Assembly (NCBI RefSeq): GCF_019399895.1
Contig: NC_091871.1
Span: 2,757,001-2,821,000, forward strand
DNA length: 64,000 nucleotides
From: Cardiocondyla obscurior
Taxonomy: Eukaryota > Arthropoda > Insecta > Hymenoptera > Formicidae
Reading direction: 5' to 3'
Below, one piece after another: positions 11,601 to 25,300 of the stretch (position 1 is the stretch's first letter; each line of letters opens with the position of its first letter). The notes below the pieces were generated by a model. It ran no database searches and was not told the origin of the DNA. It saw only the letters and a list, made by a program, of their open reading frames with translations. Both the position numbers and the translations under genes were made by a program.

Positions 11601-13767
11601 AAAAAATTCTATGTAATATCGTAGGAAAAAGATGTAGCCCTGGATAAAGCTACGAATACAATTGAAGTTCTAGAAAGAAAAGTAGTGCAACTTGAACAGG
11701 AAATGCAAGATTGCGTTACACAGATATTAAGGTGTGAAGAAGTCAATTTTTTTTCTTCGTATAATACGTTATTTTAAATAATTTGCAATATTATAAAATA
11801 GTACTTTCTTTTTTTTAGATTACAAGAAATTGAGCGATCTAGTAAAGAGCTCGATTCACGAGCCGCAATTGATAGAGAAACTTTAGAAATACTTCAAACT
11901 AATTTGGTCGCAGAAAAGCTAAGTAATCAACAATTGTACACGGTTTTGGAGAAACTAGGTCTTAGCGATAATATATTGCTATCTCAACCTCTAGAGACTA
12001 TATTGGAAAGGTGCGGATAGAAGTAAAACTAATGTAGAAAGAAGTTTACCTTTTTTTTTCAAGAGTTTGTAATTATATTATGCATATAAATTTAATTGTT
12101 ACAGAATTGCTCAAATACCAGAAGTGATCAATCTTATTAAAAAGTCATTTGTATCGGAAAATACTGAGGAAACTACATCCGAGTCTGCGACATCCCCTGA
12201 CAAAGAAAGCGATGTCAATAAGACCTTAGAAACCGTGATAGAACCTTTGAAGGTATTTAGATTTGAAAAATGTCATTTCGTGTAGTTTATACTTTATATT
12301 ATATTTTATATGATATTTCAGAGAGAATTGGAACAGCTACAAATAAAGACATCGATGTCAGAAACAGCAATGGAGCATTTGTTGTCCGAAAATGCGAAAC
12401 TCCAGGTTCACATAACAACGTTACAATCGCAAAGCAATTCGTTAACCGCCCAACATACTGCGTTACAATTAGCTAATTCGCAACTTGTCGCGGAAAAAGA
12501 AGAGCTCTTAAAAGAACGCAGCACACAACAGAACGTATACTCCGCCCTACTTCACGATCAGAATACTTTACAATCTTTGCATGAACAACTAAATAACGAA
12601 TATGAGAATTTGCGTCGTGAACGAGATGCTCTTAAATCAAATTTAAGAGACGTAAAAAATGAAAACAGAACGTTACGTGAGACTTGTGAGAGATTAGAAA
12701 CGAGAAGTGAAACGTTACAATCTGAACGAGAAGTTTTGATTAACAATACAAAAAGCTTGAATAATTTACGAGGAGAACATTCCAAGTTGAAGGATGATTT
12801 TAGAAACTTATATACTGCTAGTGAAAGATTGAAAGCAGAGTATAGAAACTTGCAAGATGATTATAGAAAGAATAAAATCGAGATGAACCGTTTGAGCTTA
12901 AAACAGACTGAAATGCAGGGCGAACTTAGCGTAAAAGACGAACAGTGCTCAGATCTGAAATTAGAAGTCAATAGCCTTCATGAACGATGCGATAGGCTAT
13001 TAGAAATGAACTCTGGATTGGACAATGACAGGCGGTCCTTAATGGAGCATATAAGCTTATTGTTTACACAGTATCATGAGCTTTTAACACATTCGCTTCA
13101 AGATAAAGAGCATTACCACATGGAAGAGAAACTGTTTGCGGATAAAGTTAATCATTTGTACAGACAAAAAGAAAAATTGGAAGATAAGATTATGGAACAT
13201 TACAGAAAATTAAACAGCTGCACTACCAAGAAGAAAGGTTTTGGAGCAAGTTTAGTTCGCAGAGTCAGAAAAGCCGGATCGGAGCTTCTCAACAAGAATC
13301 GACGATCGTGGGCTGAAGATTCCAAGCAGTCAGATAGTAAAACGTACGAATCAGACACAGGCGGAAATGATTCAGACGCGAGCACCGACGATTATCGTTT
13401 ACCCGGACCGAGCAGAGTTTTTGGGTCTGATGCGTTGGGACACGCTGGAACTAGAAGAACAGTGTACTATACCGATGATTCTCCACCATCTTCTGCTTCT
13501 TTACCTACAGATAGATTGTTGAACGAGTCCTTCCAAGAACAAGGAGATAATGTGCATGCCGCACAGATGGAGACGAAACCGGAAACGCAAATTGAGTCAC
13601 GTCCCTTTTTAATCTACAATAAAGTATCGGCAGTTATAAACGACTCAAAAAACATCGGCAGCACCCCAATTAAGGATGCAGGGCAAGATGAAGCGCTCAC
13701 AGAACCTCCCGCTGAGAAAGAGCCAAAGACTGGCAGTCCGATATGGTACGAATATGGTTGTGTATAA
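8665..13767 (+). CDS. Girdin: Girdin/Daple family protein (CCDC88), Hook-domain coiled-coil scaffold
   Basis: Fifteen phase-consistent coding exons: 8665-8715, 8852-8940, 9023-9332, 9405-9518, 9632-9819, 10025-10106, 10166-10344, 10438-10564, 10639-10762, 10856-11190, 11278-11559, 11625-11731, 11819-12010, 12105-12252 and 12322-13767. They give 1257 residues, shorter than the vertebrate proteins (about 1,870-2,030). Residues 1-188 form the Hook-type microtubule/dynein-adaptor domain, with PLVTW near the start, LEDPNVLANYEDLVDG and KKWIQELDLYR. Residues about 225-1075 are charged heptad coiled coil. The tail from about 1080 begins KKKGFGASLVRR and is Ser/Asp/Pro-rich. The last residues are WYEYGCV; the same Gly-Cys-Val end in vertebrate Daple binds the Dishevelled PDZ domain. 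I see no clear Galpha-binding-and-activating motif like that of vertebrate Girdin. Family roles are actin and microtubule organisation, polarity and Wnt/PCP signalling. Exon 12 has a weak donor (GTGTGA). Confidence 0.93.
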
Positions 13768-16080
13768 AGCTTCCTCATCCCCGATGCTTCCATTAGTATG
13801 TCCGAAAACCAGAAAGAGAAGAGAAAAAAAGTACGTGTTTCTAGATGTATGTACATTTTCATAACTTTCAATTTACATACGCTTTCTAGAATGCGTATAA
13901 TATATATATATATATATATATATAATTCCCTCCACCGACTTCGATATATATTTCTTAGTATGTTAATCAGTTTTATAATTTTATAACAGACAAAAATTAG
14001 CAATACAAATATATATTTGATGAAAAGAAATCGCAAAACCATTACAGAAAGTATTATATATACTAAAGATTTATATTTTGTAGCATTAGTGAAGAATTAC
14101 CGTAATTGCCGATGCATCGCTCCTGAAAATTATAATGTAGCTTTAAGAATAGAGCGCCAATGAGTTCCTAAAAAGCTGTTTGTGTTAAGATAGATCGAAA
14201 AAATATTTTTATCAGTGATTTGAAAAATTATCGTGTGTGATGTGTTCTTTTTTATCTTATATAATTTTATTCCAAATCTTTTTACGGTAAAAAAAAATTA
14301 TGGTAATAAGTTTTATTCTATTCGCGAGTAAAAAAGAATAATATGGATGTGGTTCATAATCAATTTATGAAAAGTCATCGAAGAGCAATCGCAACATGAA
14401 ATAATTAGAGTAACGTAATTAATTGTAGTATACTTGATTCAATTTAACAGTCAATCGGTTTTATTTTTTACATATTTGCACGTGTAAAATGTTTTAATCA
14501 AAGTTCTCTTTTACATATTTACAGCTATCCAATGCCACGTACCTACGCATTAGGTAGAATTTTTACTTTTATATTCTTTAAAATGTAGAAATAATTGTTA
14601 ACATTTTTTTGTAGATACCAAGACTAATACAGACAAGACGTATTATGTTGATAAGAGCTTATGCTAATGGTAATAATAGTATAAGTATGTATGCATTTTG
14701 CTTTAGCAACTACACCGATTACCTCTTTACCGCTCGATTTATCGCATCAATTAGGCTAATAGATTTCTATACATTTTGATAACTTATACTTTTATAACAA
14801 TTGTGTATGTGTTAAGTATGCATAGATATAACGTCTATACGATTTCTGTCCTAAAATGTCTGCGTTTAAAAGTATACTTTCACGAGCTGCTATTCCGATT
14901 GTTTAAACAATAAAAAGAATCGTGTAACAATTTTTTTTTTCACTCAACGTGCACTCGGACATACACGTACACGTACAAAAATTCAATCGACAAGTATCTC
15001 GTCAGCGGTATGTCTATGCATTTCATGCATTTCTTGAGATAAACTACAGAATTATAGCTGCTACAGAATCAACGACAAATCTGTTGTTTGCATTATTTTA
15101 GCGACACGTGAAAGAGTACACCTTAAAAGTTTTGTCAAGCAGAGATTTTGCACAGAAATAAGAATCAAGTACTTAATATTGAATAACTTGGTATTGAATT
15201 CAGTATTGAGTAATGTCGTTTATACCATGTTTTTGCTTTTTCGAGTACTGCCTTTTAATCTCGTCTTCTTGCGAAACAAGATAAAATCGTTCCGATCGGT
15301 TCGTGATATAATTTGTAATTACAATTCCGGTATAAATCGATGCATACTAAATAAAAAGCAGCACTTGAAATAATATATACAATTATTTCTCATTGGGTTT
15401 TTCTCATAATTTAATAAACGTTTCGTATTTCTTTTGTCTTAAAATCATATTTAATTGAGAAAGACTTTAAATCTTAAAACAATGTTGCTTTTTTAATTTC
15501 CGCACAATTTCTACGAAAAATAAAGCAGCTGCGATGTCTACGGCAATTTGAACCAAGATCTCACGCATAGAAAATGTTCACCGGTTGTCTATCCCTTCGT
15601 TTTTTTTTTTGACGGTTTTTCTACGACATTAGTATGCTCCGGTCAAAAAATTGTTCATCGCGCGACCCCTTTCCCAAGTGTTTCTCAGGCCCTCTCTCTC
15701 TCCCTCTTGTTACCGCACATTTGCATATCTCCAACCAAGAAATCGTATGTACTTCGTTAAGCACATTTAGCAAAAAAAATTTTTTCTCGCGAACAAAGAT
15801 ATTAAAAGATCTTGAAATTGCACGTAATGCCGAAAAAAAAACTAGCTGTTTTTTTTTTGTGGAAGAAAATAACGTAAAAATGTTATATATTAATTTCTAT
15901 ATTACATAATATTAGTATATTTTTAATTAATTTATACACTTATACGTTTTAATTAAAAAAAAAAAAAAAGAAAAACGATAATTTTGAGGATACTCCAGAC
16001 GAAATAATATCAGAATTAAAATGTAATATTGCCCGATACCAATATGAGGACGGAGTGCTGGGGCATGATGTCGCGAAAAA
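13768..16080. other. Girdin 3' UTR and AT-rich intergenic DNA
   Basis: The first 1.1 kb after the girdin stop is probably its 3' UTR. It contains a TA dinucleotide run at about 13900-13924. Beyond 14.9 kb the sequence is AT-rich with only short ORFs and homopolymer runs; nothing else was identified. Confidence 0.5.
14909..14914 (+). terminator. Candidate polyadenylation signal of girdin
   Basis: AATAAA about 1.14 kb after the stop codon, followed within some 20-30 nt by a T-rich tract. Plausible, not proven. Confidence 0.4.
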
Positions 16081-19000
16081 ATTGAATTATCCAACAATTG
16101 AGTGGCCTATCCGTCTCAGCAAGGGCTCGTACAATCGCTCGGAGTAAAGCAATTGCCAGTCTCGGCCGAGCCGAGCGGAGTGTCCGGATCGTTGTATGCA
16201 AATCGCGAGTGTACGAGCGAGCGAGCGAGCGAGCGAGCGAACGAACATCGCGGTGCCTTTGGCTTCCTCCCGGTGCTCTCTCACCCTTTCATGGATTACG
16301 GAGCTGTCGCAAAAAACGTCCGCCTCGCAGTAACGGTCTGTCGGCAAAACCTCCCTTTCCGCCTTGCTTTTTCTACGTGCGAAAATAAAAGTCTCTCGCG
16401 CTTTTCCTACCGGTCCGGAGAAAGGCTGCCACGGTGGGGAATAAAACGCGGGTGGGCGCGAGGAGGCAGGGGGCAAAAATAAGAGCGGCGGGAGGGTTGG
16501 CGGCGGTCTGGCGATGGGGAGGACGGCAAAAAGAATCGTAGCGATGTCGGCGAAGAAGGAAAAAGAGCAGTCCGCGAGAAGCGGCGACGAAGGGGTGACG
16601 AAAGGAAAGACTCGAGAGGAGAGAAGGGTGAGAAAAATAGAGATTCGGTGGAAACTGAGATTTCCGGGATGCGAGAAACTTTTTGGGGAAATACCCGTGC
16701 CGAGCGGCACGTATTACGTCACGCGTCGTCCAGCGCGGTGGAAACTGCAATTTTAGGCAAATTTGCAGAGGCGGCTGATCGCGCTCGCTCCGACGATACT
16801 TTTGGACGCGATAAAAAAGTTTGTTTTACATTTCAATTCGAAGTTGAAAATTAAAAGGAACGTTAACGAGACGCTTCGTTCCGTGATTTTAATTTCGGGA
16901 CTGCAAAATATTCTTTCGGAGGTACAATAGGATCTTGTAAGTGTGTGTCCCGTCGAGGTTTTCCTCCTCGTGAATCCACCCTTCAACGTTCAAATGGCAA
17001 AACGTGCGCGCCTCAGAATAAACGGGGTGGGCAAGGGAACCGTGGGTAGGTACTCGTAGCTCGTAGGGTACCGTGGGTCGGGTCCCACCCTGCAAAAATA
17101 TCGGTTCCTCGGGCGCGTATCACTCGTCTACCGGGGGTTGCGCGATGCAGCGGCCGAGAATGGAGGAACCGGAGAGAAAAGGGGGCACGAGGGAAGATGG
17201 GTTTTTACATCGCGCTCTGCCCGTCGTTCCGTTTCTCCTCCCTGGCCTTCTCGCCCTTCTCTCTCCCTCGGATACGGTGCCTGCAGGGGCGCGTTTTTAC
17301 GACGACCACGGCGAGGACCAGGGAGGAGCTTATGTACCCCACGACGACCCCGGGAAGACGAACGCTCGGGGGGACGAGCAGCGATAGGGAGGGAAGCAAG
17401 GGAACGTGAGGGTTTTCGCATCGTTCTCTCGTGGACCCGCGCGGAATGCGACCTCCGGCCGATCCGCGTGGCCACGCCTCTCACGTGGCTGACGATGGGC
17501 TCATTGTGAGCTTCGGCGTGCCCCAGCTGGACTTAAATTCCCTCTCCGGATACGCCGAGGGTACGGAGCCACCGGGCAACAATCGCTGATTATCTGTCGC
17601 GCGGCAAAGTTCACGGTTCCTTCGCTGCGTCGCGCTTCCATTTTTTTATCTATCCGTGGCATACGGCAAAGAGTAAGAACGAACGTTCTTACATCATTGA
17701 AGAACAAAACGGTTTTACTACCTTTAAATATTTAATTTGGGGCGTACCATGCTTTTTGCGCTTTCTTATACTCGTCGACGTTCATTGAAACAGAGATTTT
17801 TTTGCTCCTGCAAGATTTATTATCGATAAAAAAAAGTTTTGCTGAAACGGTCAAATATTATTTCCATTTTTCCAACACCTTATTTGCAATTTGCTTATAC
17901 GAACCTCGAAAAAAAATCGCCATTTATGTTTAAAAAAAAAAAAAAAAAAAAGATTTAAAAAGTACAGAATAATAATTAATGTAAAGTTCTAAATTAACAT
18001 CCCGGGATGGAAAGAAGGTTGGATGTTTTCCATCGTTATTTTTGTAAAGACTTTAAAACTGCGACAACGTAAAAGTTGAATAAAAACAGCACGTCCATCC
18101 AATATCTATGTCTTGATCATTGACGCAATTAGTGTTGTTTACTACACTTTGTCCGTGACATATAGGGTGCCCCACTTTTACAACTTGTTCTTTTGAGCTT
18201 ATATCCTTCTTACGTTTGATCTCTGTTTTTCGTTCGTTCGTTAAAAATATCCTATAAAGAAATAATTTGTACATATAACGTTATTTCTCCACTAAAGAAA
18301 AACCACGCGATTAAAATATTTAAAATAAAACCAATTACTTTTACTTTACGTAACCACTTGAAAAATGTTGATCATATCTACTTGATATAGATCTTCTATT
18401 TTTTAATTGACAAAATTTCAATCTAACCTCAATTTTAATTTTCGATTTTAGTTTGAAAACGAATCAATTTAATATGCGACTTAAAATTTTTCATCCATTT
18501 TCCACGCAGATTTATTTCTGCAAGTAATAACGAAGTTAAGCGAGAAATAAATAAAAGTTTGATTTTTATTGAAATATAATTAAAGAAAATTAATCGCGGT
18601 TTACCTTGGATCGTGATTCACCCGTGGTTGACCGTTGACGAAAATTCGAGCTGTACACATAGGAGTCGTCGCGCACGCTGGCGAGGGCTTCCGGTTGCCG
18701 GCGGAGGCGTTGGTGTCACTCTCGCCTCTCGCCTCTCGCCGACTACACCGTCGCGGCGAATGCGATAGTGGGGAAAAGCGCGAAAGGAACGGCCGCGTAT
18801 TCGCCGCGCGACGCGCAATGTGCACCGCGCCATCGTTCGAAACGTTTCGGGGTCGCTCTCACCCGAGGTGGACGATATATCGGGTCTTACGATCGCGGGC
18901 GAAAAACTAAATACGAGCCTCCGCTCGTTCGTACCTCTATTCTACCCCTCCTTCCTCACCGCTCCGAAGTGAAGTGATTCGCGAGTTGCAACTTCCACGC

Positions 19001-19317
19001 CGCACCGTGTCAGGCTGCCTCGCCGCGTGAAATGAGCCGCGTGATCGGCGTCGCAGCGCGATAACGACGCCGCGTTTGTGGCAGAACTGGCAGAACTGGC
19101 AGAAGAGCGACAGAACGATCCGCGCCGCGAGGACGTTCGTCTCGCTCGACCTTCCCTCGCGACGAACGCAAGCGCGACGCTCGAATGCGCCTCGTTGGAT
19201 GCTGCCGACAGTGCGCGTGGTCGACCTGGAAGCCCGTGCTCGTCGGATCACTGCCGTGAGCGGGTGCCGATCCTACCGTTCTCGCTCCTGTTGCCCCAGG
19301 TAGCACTGGTAGCCGCG
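16081..19317. promoter_or_regulatory. CpG-rich upstream region of nab, probable 5' UTR and promoter
   Basis: Two GC-rich blocks (about 16.1-17.6 kb and 18.6-19.3 kb) flank an AT-rich stretch. An acceptor-like site (GTTGCCCCAG) at about 19291-19300 lies just upstream of the nab ATG, so a separate non-coding first exon further left is likely. A GCGA tandem repeat is at 16214-16241. Overlapping ORFs on both strands show no family resemblance and look like composition effects. Confidence 0.4.
16214..16241. repeat. GCGA tetranucleotide repeat
   Basis: About seven perfect GCGA units in the GC-rich block upstream of nab. A candidate length-variable site. Confidence 0.8.
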
Positions 19318-22300
19318 ATGGACGCGCGCGTGGTCGTTGGTGCACCGGAAGAAACGCCGATGGCGGTGGCGACGCGGGGGGTCGCGACGCCCTCCCCGGT
19401 ATCTTCGGCGCCGAGCACCACTGGGATCAACAACAGCGGGAGCGGCGGCGGCAGCGGCGGCGGCGGTGGTGGTGGCGGTGGTGGTGGCGGTGGCGGCGGC
19501 GGAACCGGCAATTCCGCACCCTGTACTCCGCAAAATTCAGTCGTCGTCGTCGCCAGTCCTTCCAACAACCATCAGCAGCCGAGCGGCGTGCCGGTCACCG
19601 CCGTACCCAGGATACTCAGCAGAAACGTCAACGGTACACGTAAGTTAATTTTCGTTTAAAGGTTATTATAGTATATTATCGTCTCTCTTGCGATCGCGAC
19701 CGTCCACGATTCGGCATGTGGCAAAACGTGCATGTTGTAGTAAAACAGTTTGATACAGTTTAGTATGCCGTTTCAGAAAACGCATATTTTTAACACTTTC
19801 TTTGTCACGACGAAACAAAGTTCAATTTTAACGTACGAAGAAGTTACCGTTTCTCACATTGAGAGGAAAAAAAAAAAGCAAATTGAGCGAAAAGTAATTC
19901 TCTCAAAAGTTTATCCGTCGTCCGATCTCTGCTCGAGGGTCTCTCACATTTCTATTCCGTTTTCTATTCATATCTCTTCCCCCCGCCTCTCCACCTTTTC
20001 CTCTAGGAATTAATGAGTGACTGTATCCCGTTATTGCATTAGTTCCAGTTCGAGGAGCACCGTTAATCTTTCGGCTAATGTCTCGAAACCGTCGAGAATC
20101 GATTTAAGAGTAAAATCTGCTCGTTAAAGCCCCTCGTAAACCGCGAGGCGGCCGACAAGCGAGCGTGTGGCGGTTTACATGTGTAGATCAAAGTATAGCA
20201 AGAAGCGCGCCACCGTTAATTTTTTGCAAGCGCGGGATACGGAGAATGGTGCACCTCGCCAAGTATCTATCGGGGAACGTGTACTTTACCGGGCTGACGA
20301 AGGAGGAGAGGCCGGTTTATTCTGCCGCGTTCTCGGCCAGTCAGCTGATCCATTGACGAAATCGAGGCTCGTTTAACCCTTTCGTGTCTAGCGTCCACGA
20401 AACGACGAAAATATTTCTGCCGTAAGTAAGGCACGGGGGGAAAGTAATACGTTAAACGAGAGAAGATTATTTCCGCGGCAAGTACGTGCTTAAGGCACGA
20501 TGTCTCGTTCAGCTAAGCATTATTAGCTAGTATTCCCGGCGAGAAATTTTATTTAATAGCTATCTTTTCAAGGGAATAATAATAATAAATGTACAATTTT
20601 TTACGCGAGCCCTTAAGCCCTGGAAAGGCATTCTTTTTAATCTGTCAATGAGAAAAATTCTTTAGTTATTCGCGTATGCTCGATATTACATTTTAATTTA
20701 CCAATTAGACTTGACTTTGACTAATTATTCACGATTATTGTATACTTGATTTATAAATTGTAATTATTTATTTGAATATTATAGACATTAGATTACATTT
20801 TACTCGCTCTAAACTCTCTGAAGCTTCAAGAGAAGTAAAAAAAAGAAATAGAAACTTTAAACGTCAATTATTTTCGACGACGTAACGTAACGTTGTACAC
20901 GAAACAGTTCTAGATTCGTATCGAGGTTTATTATCGAAATGAAATAATCCGATGATATTGCAATTCGGAAACGGAAGTACTCGACGCCGAGTCGGGACGT
21001 CTTATCGAAGAAAGCGTGGAGGGCCATCGGATTTTGACGTGAGGAATTCTCGCCCGGGGCCCAGTTTATTTTCTCGTTTCTTGCAGATCGATCCACTATC
21101 GCGCTCGTATATATTCGCGAGCTCGTTTCGAAACCGCGCGCGCGACTCGCATCGCGATAGCAAGCGCGCCCTGCTCTCTCTCTCTCTCTCTCTTTCTCTC
21201 TCTTGCCGGCGGAGTTTACGCAAGAAACGTAATCGCCAGCAGTTACCTCCCGGCGGAGCGAACAAGTTTCGACCGAGGAGCTACCATGGGCCATCTCGCT
21301 TTTGTACGTGTGTACGTGCGGGCGCGTCGTCTCTTTCTCTCCCTCTTTCGCCGAGAAACTGGATGAGTCACGGCATCGAGAAAAAGCTCCGCAGCTCCCG
21401 TCGGAAAAAGAGGATTTTTCTTCCTCTATCTCGACGAAACCGCGGCCGTCTTCGTCTACTTTGGGCCGTTTCGCTTGTGCCCGTACCCGGAGCGCGTCGC
21501 GGCAAAAAGCGCGCGACCGAGTTCGATATGTCGCTCGTTTCAAAAAGTTCTCTTTGGTCAGGCGCGAGCGAAAGCTTCTCTCATCTTATCGTTAGGCGTT
21601 TTCCGCGATTAACAAATATCGCCGATTTTCGTTTCTCGCCCCGTCGCGCGTCGAAAGGAAGATACACGTTCGGGCACGATTCGGGTCTCGTTTCAACGAG
21701 ACGCAATTATAATCGCTTCGCGCGACACCATTAAAACCAATGCAATGATAATTTCACGGAAGCTATGATTAGAAGTAGCGTATTGCAACACGATGCTGTG
21801 AAACGCCTCTCGACGCTTTTTGCGGGAAATGTTTACTGTTTCTAGTAGCAACATTAACGTGACAAAGCGAGCAGCAAGCGAAGCAAATAATTAGTAAACA
21901 GCAAAAAGGTACTCATTAAAAACATCATATTTTTATCCCGCGAGATACGTTTCAGCGGGAAAGAGAGCTTGCCCGACGTTTTATTTATACGGGAACGTAA
22001 AATTTTTATTGATATCATTTACTCGTATATAATATTTAAAGGCCACGGACGCTTTATTCCGCACGATTTTCCAAATGTTAATTTTTACATTTTTCCCGAG
22101 CTCTCACGTATCCAGGAGATATCTAGCTTCCTTCCGCGATTATATCGGCAAAGTTCCGTTCCCGGCACGTCGCCAAGCATTCTCGGGGACGCTCGTCGCG
22201 CTTTGTCCATTGCGGCATGACTCACGGGGGCCGGCAAGAAACGGCGCGGAATCGCGCAAAACCGTGCCGTTTCTTCCGCCGGCTTTGGCCGGGGCGCAAC

Positions 22301-25300
22301 TATTGCACGTTGCGTTTTTGCCGGCTTCTTACGAGCGGCCGCGGTGCGGTCGTGTAAGCGCGTTGACCACCACGACGGCGGCGATGTCCGCGGCAAAAAG
22401 CCGCCGCGCTTTTGCCCGCGATATTTCTACGGACGGCGAAATTGCGACCGAAAGAGAGACCGCGCTCTTCGAATCGTCTTTCCCTTTTAGAAAAGATTAT
22501 TAATCACTTTATAATTTTGTTACGCGGGTTGCTTTTTTTTTTTTTTTTTTCAGTTTAACTTTCAAGGGTGACTTTTCGTTTCGTGGACACTGTTTTAGAG
22601 AGCTTGAAAAAAAAAGGAAAAAAAAACCTTTTAGGAACCTTTAAATAGTCTTTGGTTCTTTTTTTTTTAAATAAGCTTTTATGCAAATTTGAAAAAAACG
22701 TTTGCTCTAAAAAAAAAAATCCTATTAATTAGTAAGGGAGAATAAAATAATTTTTGCGTTATTTATTAAATATAGAAAATGTGTTTGGATAATGATAAAA
22801 AAATTCAAGGGTGAGTTGTATCTGAAAATGCCGGGTTATTGTTATAATTTTTTTTTTTTTTTTTAACAAACGAACTCTTGTCGAATACAACGGCGAAGGT
22901 TAGTAAGCGAACCGAAGTTACCGTAACACGCGCGTTATTACCACGCGGCTGTTTGATAGGCGACATTATACATTTTACACGGGATAAAAAGAGGCTCTCT
23001 CTATCTCCCTCCGTCTACCCTTTCTCTCTCTATTGATGACGGCGCTGGCGCTGATGCACGGCGAAAAAGCTCTCGCTTTTTTGCGGTAAGTTTGCCGTGT
23101 GCTCGTGCCCTCGCTTAAGAAAACTTGGCGAGCGTAGCTTTTTTGCGTCGGACGAGAGAGAGAGAGAGAGCTCGGCCGGTCTCGCCGGTATGTTCGCTCG
23201 CATTCTCTCCTTCTTCCTCTTTCTCTCCCGCGTTACATATTACAACGTCGGAAAATTTGCGCCGCTGATGTACGCGGATTCCTATAAAAAGGGGGAAAGA
23301 AGAACAAAGTCAAACGCGGCGCGGTTAATCGCGTCAAGAACTCGTCTGCATATAGGTACTTAATTACCTTTTGCATTAGCGGAGTATTTTATTTTCGATA
23401 CCGATTGAATTGAAACACCGGTATTCTCGTTTGATAAAAAAAAAAAAAAAAAAAAATTAGTCTGTTAATCGCGTGTTTCATTACAAGAATCGCAATGACA
23501 AGTTTTCTTATTATTTTTGCACAATATTATACATATATGTACTTGTAAATTATTCAAGATAGTCGGATAATTCAAATCGAGTCGGAGGAGACTTTTTTAT
23601 TAAATTAATAAGAATGGAGTTGGAAAATCTCCGCTGTCTGCTTAGCGTCGGGTATATTATTGCGCTAATTTCGGACATTAGCTTGGCGGTCATTAATATT
23701 TTCGTCTTATAAAAATACTATTTTGTTTCGTGCAACAAAATTACTAGTTAACGATAACGACGAGATGCGTCGTCCCAGTCTTAATGGCGAGAAGTTGGGG
23801 TGACGTGATAAAAGCGTCTCTTTAGTTTATGCGATCGAGGAAGAAAAGGAGGAAAAGGGGAGAACCGCAGCTGCTTATCCCGGGCTTTCCTTCTAATCAA
23901 ATCGTCCCGAGTTTTGTTGTACGTTCACGCCCGGTGGACGACTACCGCTCGCGATGCGGAATCAAAAAGGGAGACCGCCGTAGAACCTAATCTGAATACG
24001 ATCGCCCGTGCCCGGGGGTACTACCGGTGGGTGGCTGCACTCGAATAAGCTGCTAATTCGAGCAACGTATACGAATGAATGGGCTCGTCGTTCGGGGTAC
24101 AAAGACGAGCAAACGGTATGTCTTTCCCGTTTATACGTTAGCCGCTGACCGTCCGTGGCGGAAGAGAGACAGAAACGTCCGTGCGTGGTTTCCTCACCCT
24201 TTCGTGAAAGCTTCATCTGTCGGATGAGCGAATGCGGAACCCATATGATTTCCGTATGCCTGCGAGAACGCGCAAGACGTCTCTCGTCTTGCTCCCTGAT
24301 TTTTTTTTTTTCCTCCGTTCCATTGTTCGGAACTTATATTTTGAATCGATGAAACTTTAATTGCTTTATTATTGTTTAACTTTATCCCAAAAATGTGCAT
24401 ATTTAATAACGAAAGGAAATTGAAATAGATTAACAAAGTTGACGATAATAAGTATTTGAACGTTCTCGAGTCTAAAAAAAAAAAAAATCGTTTTTATCAT
24501 AAACATATATGTCGTGTATTTCGACAAGCGTAATGAAAGAACGTGAATTGTTTAATTAATCCCGTCGAGATTTGAGTTGAGGCGCTAAAGAGAACGTACC
24601 CTAGCAGCAGTTTCACGCGTGTCAACGACAGATCGCGATCGTCCCTTATTCTCGTTACCTTGTCGGTCTCGTTTTTTTTTTTTTTTTTTTTTTTTTTCGT
24701 TTCTTGAATCCGGCGTTCCCACAGGAGCGCGCGAATAAATTAAAAGGCTAGCAGACCGCTCGGCTCTACACACCCCGTTGGCGGACAAAGAGCGACGAAG
24801 CCTCCCCGTTTGTCTGCATTTTTTTGTTCTAAGCGATAATCCGGCAAGGCGATGCTCGGATGCGCCCGCGCCTGTCCGTATCCGTTTTCGGAGGTCCACC
24901 CGAAAGCACCCCGAATGACCCCGCGGGCGGCTTACTCTCTTCCTCTTTTCCTCTATGCTCGGCGCATATGCATATCATCGTCCCTTGGTAGCGAGATAGC
25001 GAGCGGAGAGATAAAAAAAAAGAAAGAAAAAAAGAGAACCGGCTGTGGAACAGAGAAAAAGAGAGAGAGAGAGAGAGAGGAGGGGAAGTGAAGACCTCGG
25101 GAGGAATTCCGGCGCGCTGGCTGTCTCCTCTCCGCTCCATTCCCAGCGAGTTTTTGCCCCCGTGGAGGACGGCTTCTTTCGGCTTTTTTGCCGCTGTGGG
25201 GGCCCTCGCGACGACGACGGCGGTAGCGGTAGTAGCAGCGGCCGGCGACGACTGCGACGGGGGCAACTTTTTCTCCACTCTATCTTCGGGCACGTTCGAT

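Noticed and set aside
16087..17509. Several ORFs of 96-207 codons upstream of nab
   Set aside because: Present on both strands at once, Arg/Ser/Pro-rich, with no recognised homology; taken as compositional effects of a promoter region.
19248..19568. Minus-strand poly-Pro ORF
   Set aside because: It is the antisense of the nab poly-Gly codons.
20857..21734. Overlapping long ORFs on both strands (228 and 260 codons)
   Set aside because: They lie antiparallel in a CpG-rich patch of the nab intron, are Arg/Ser-rich in both readings and show no family motif; composition explains the lack of stops.
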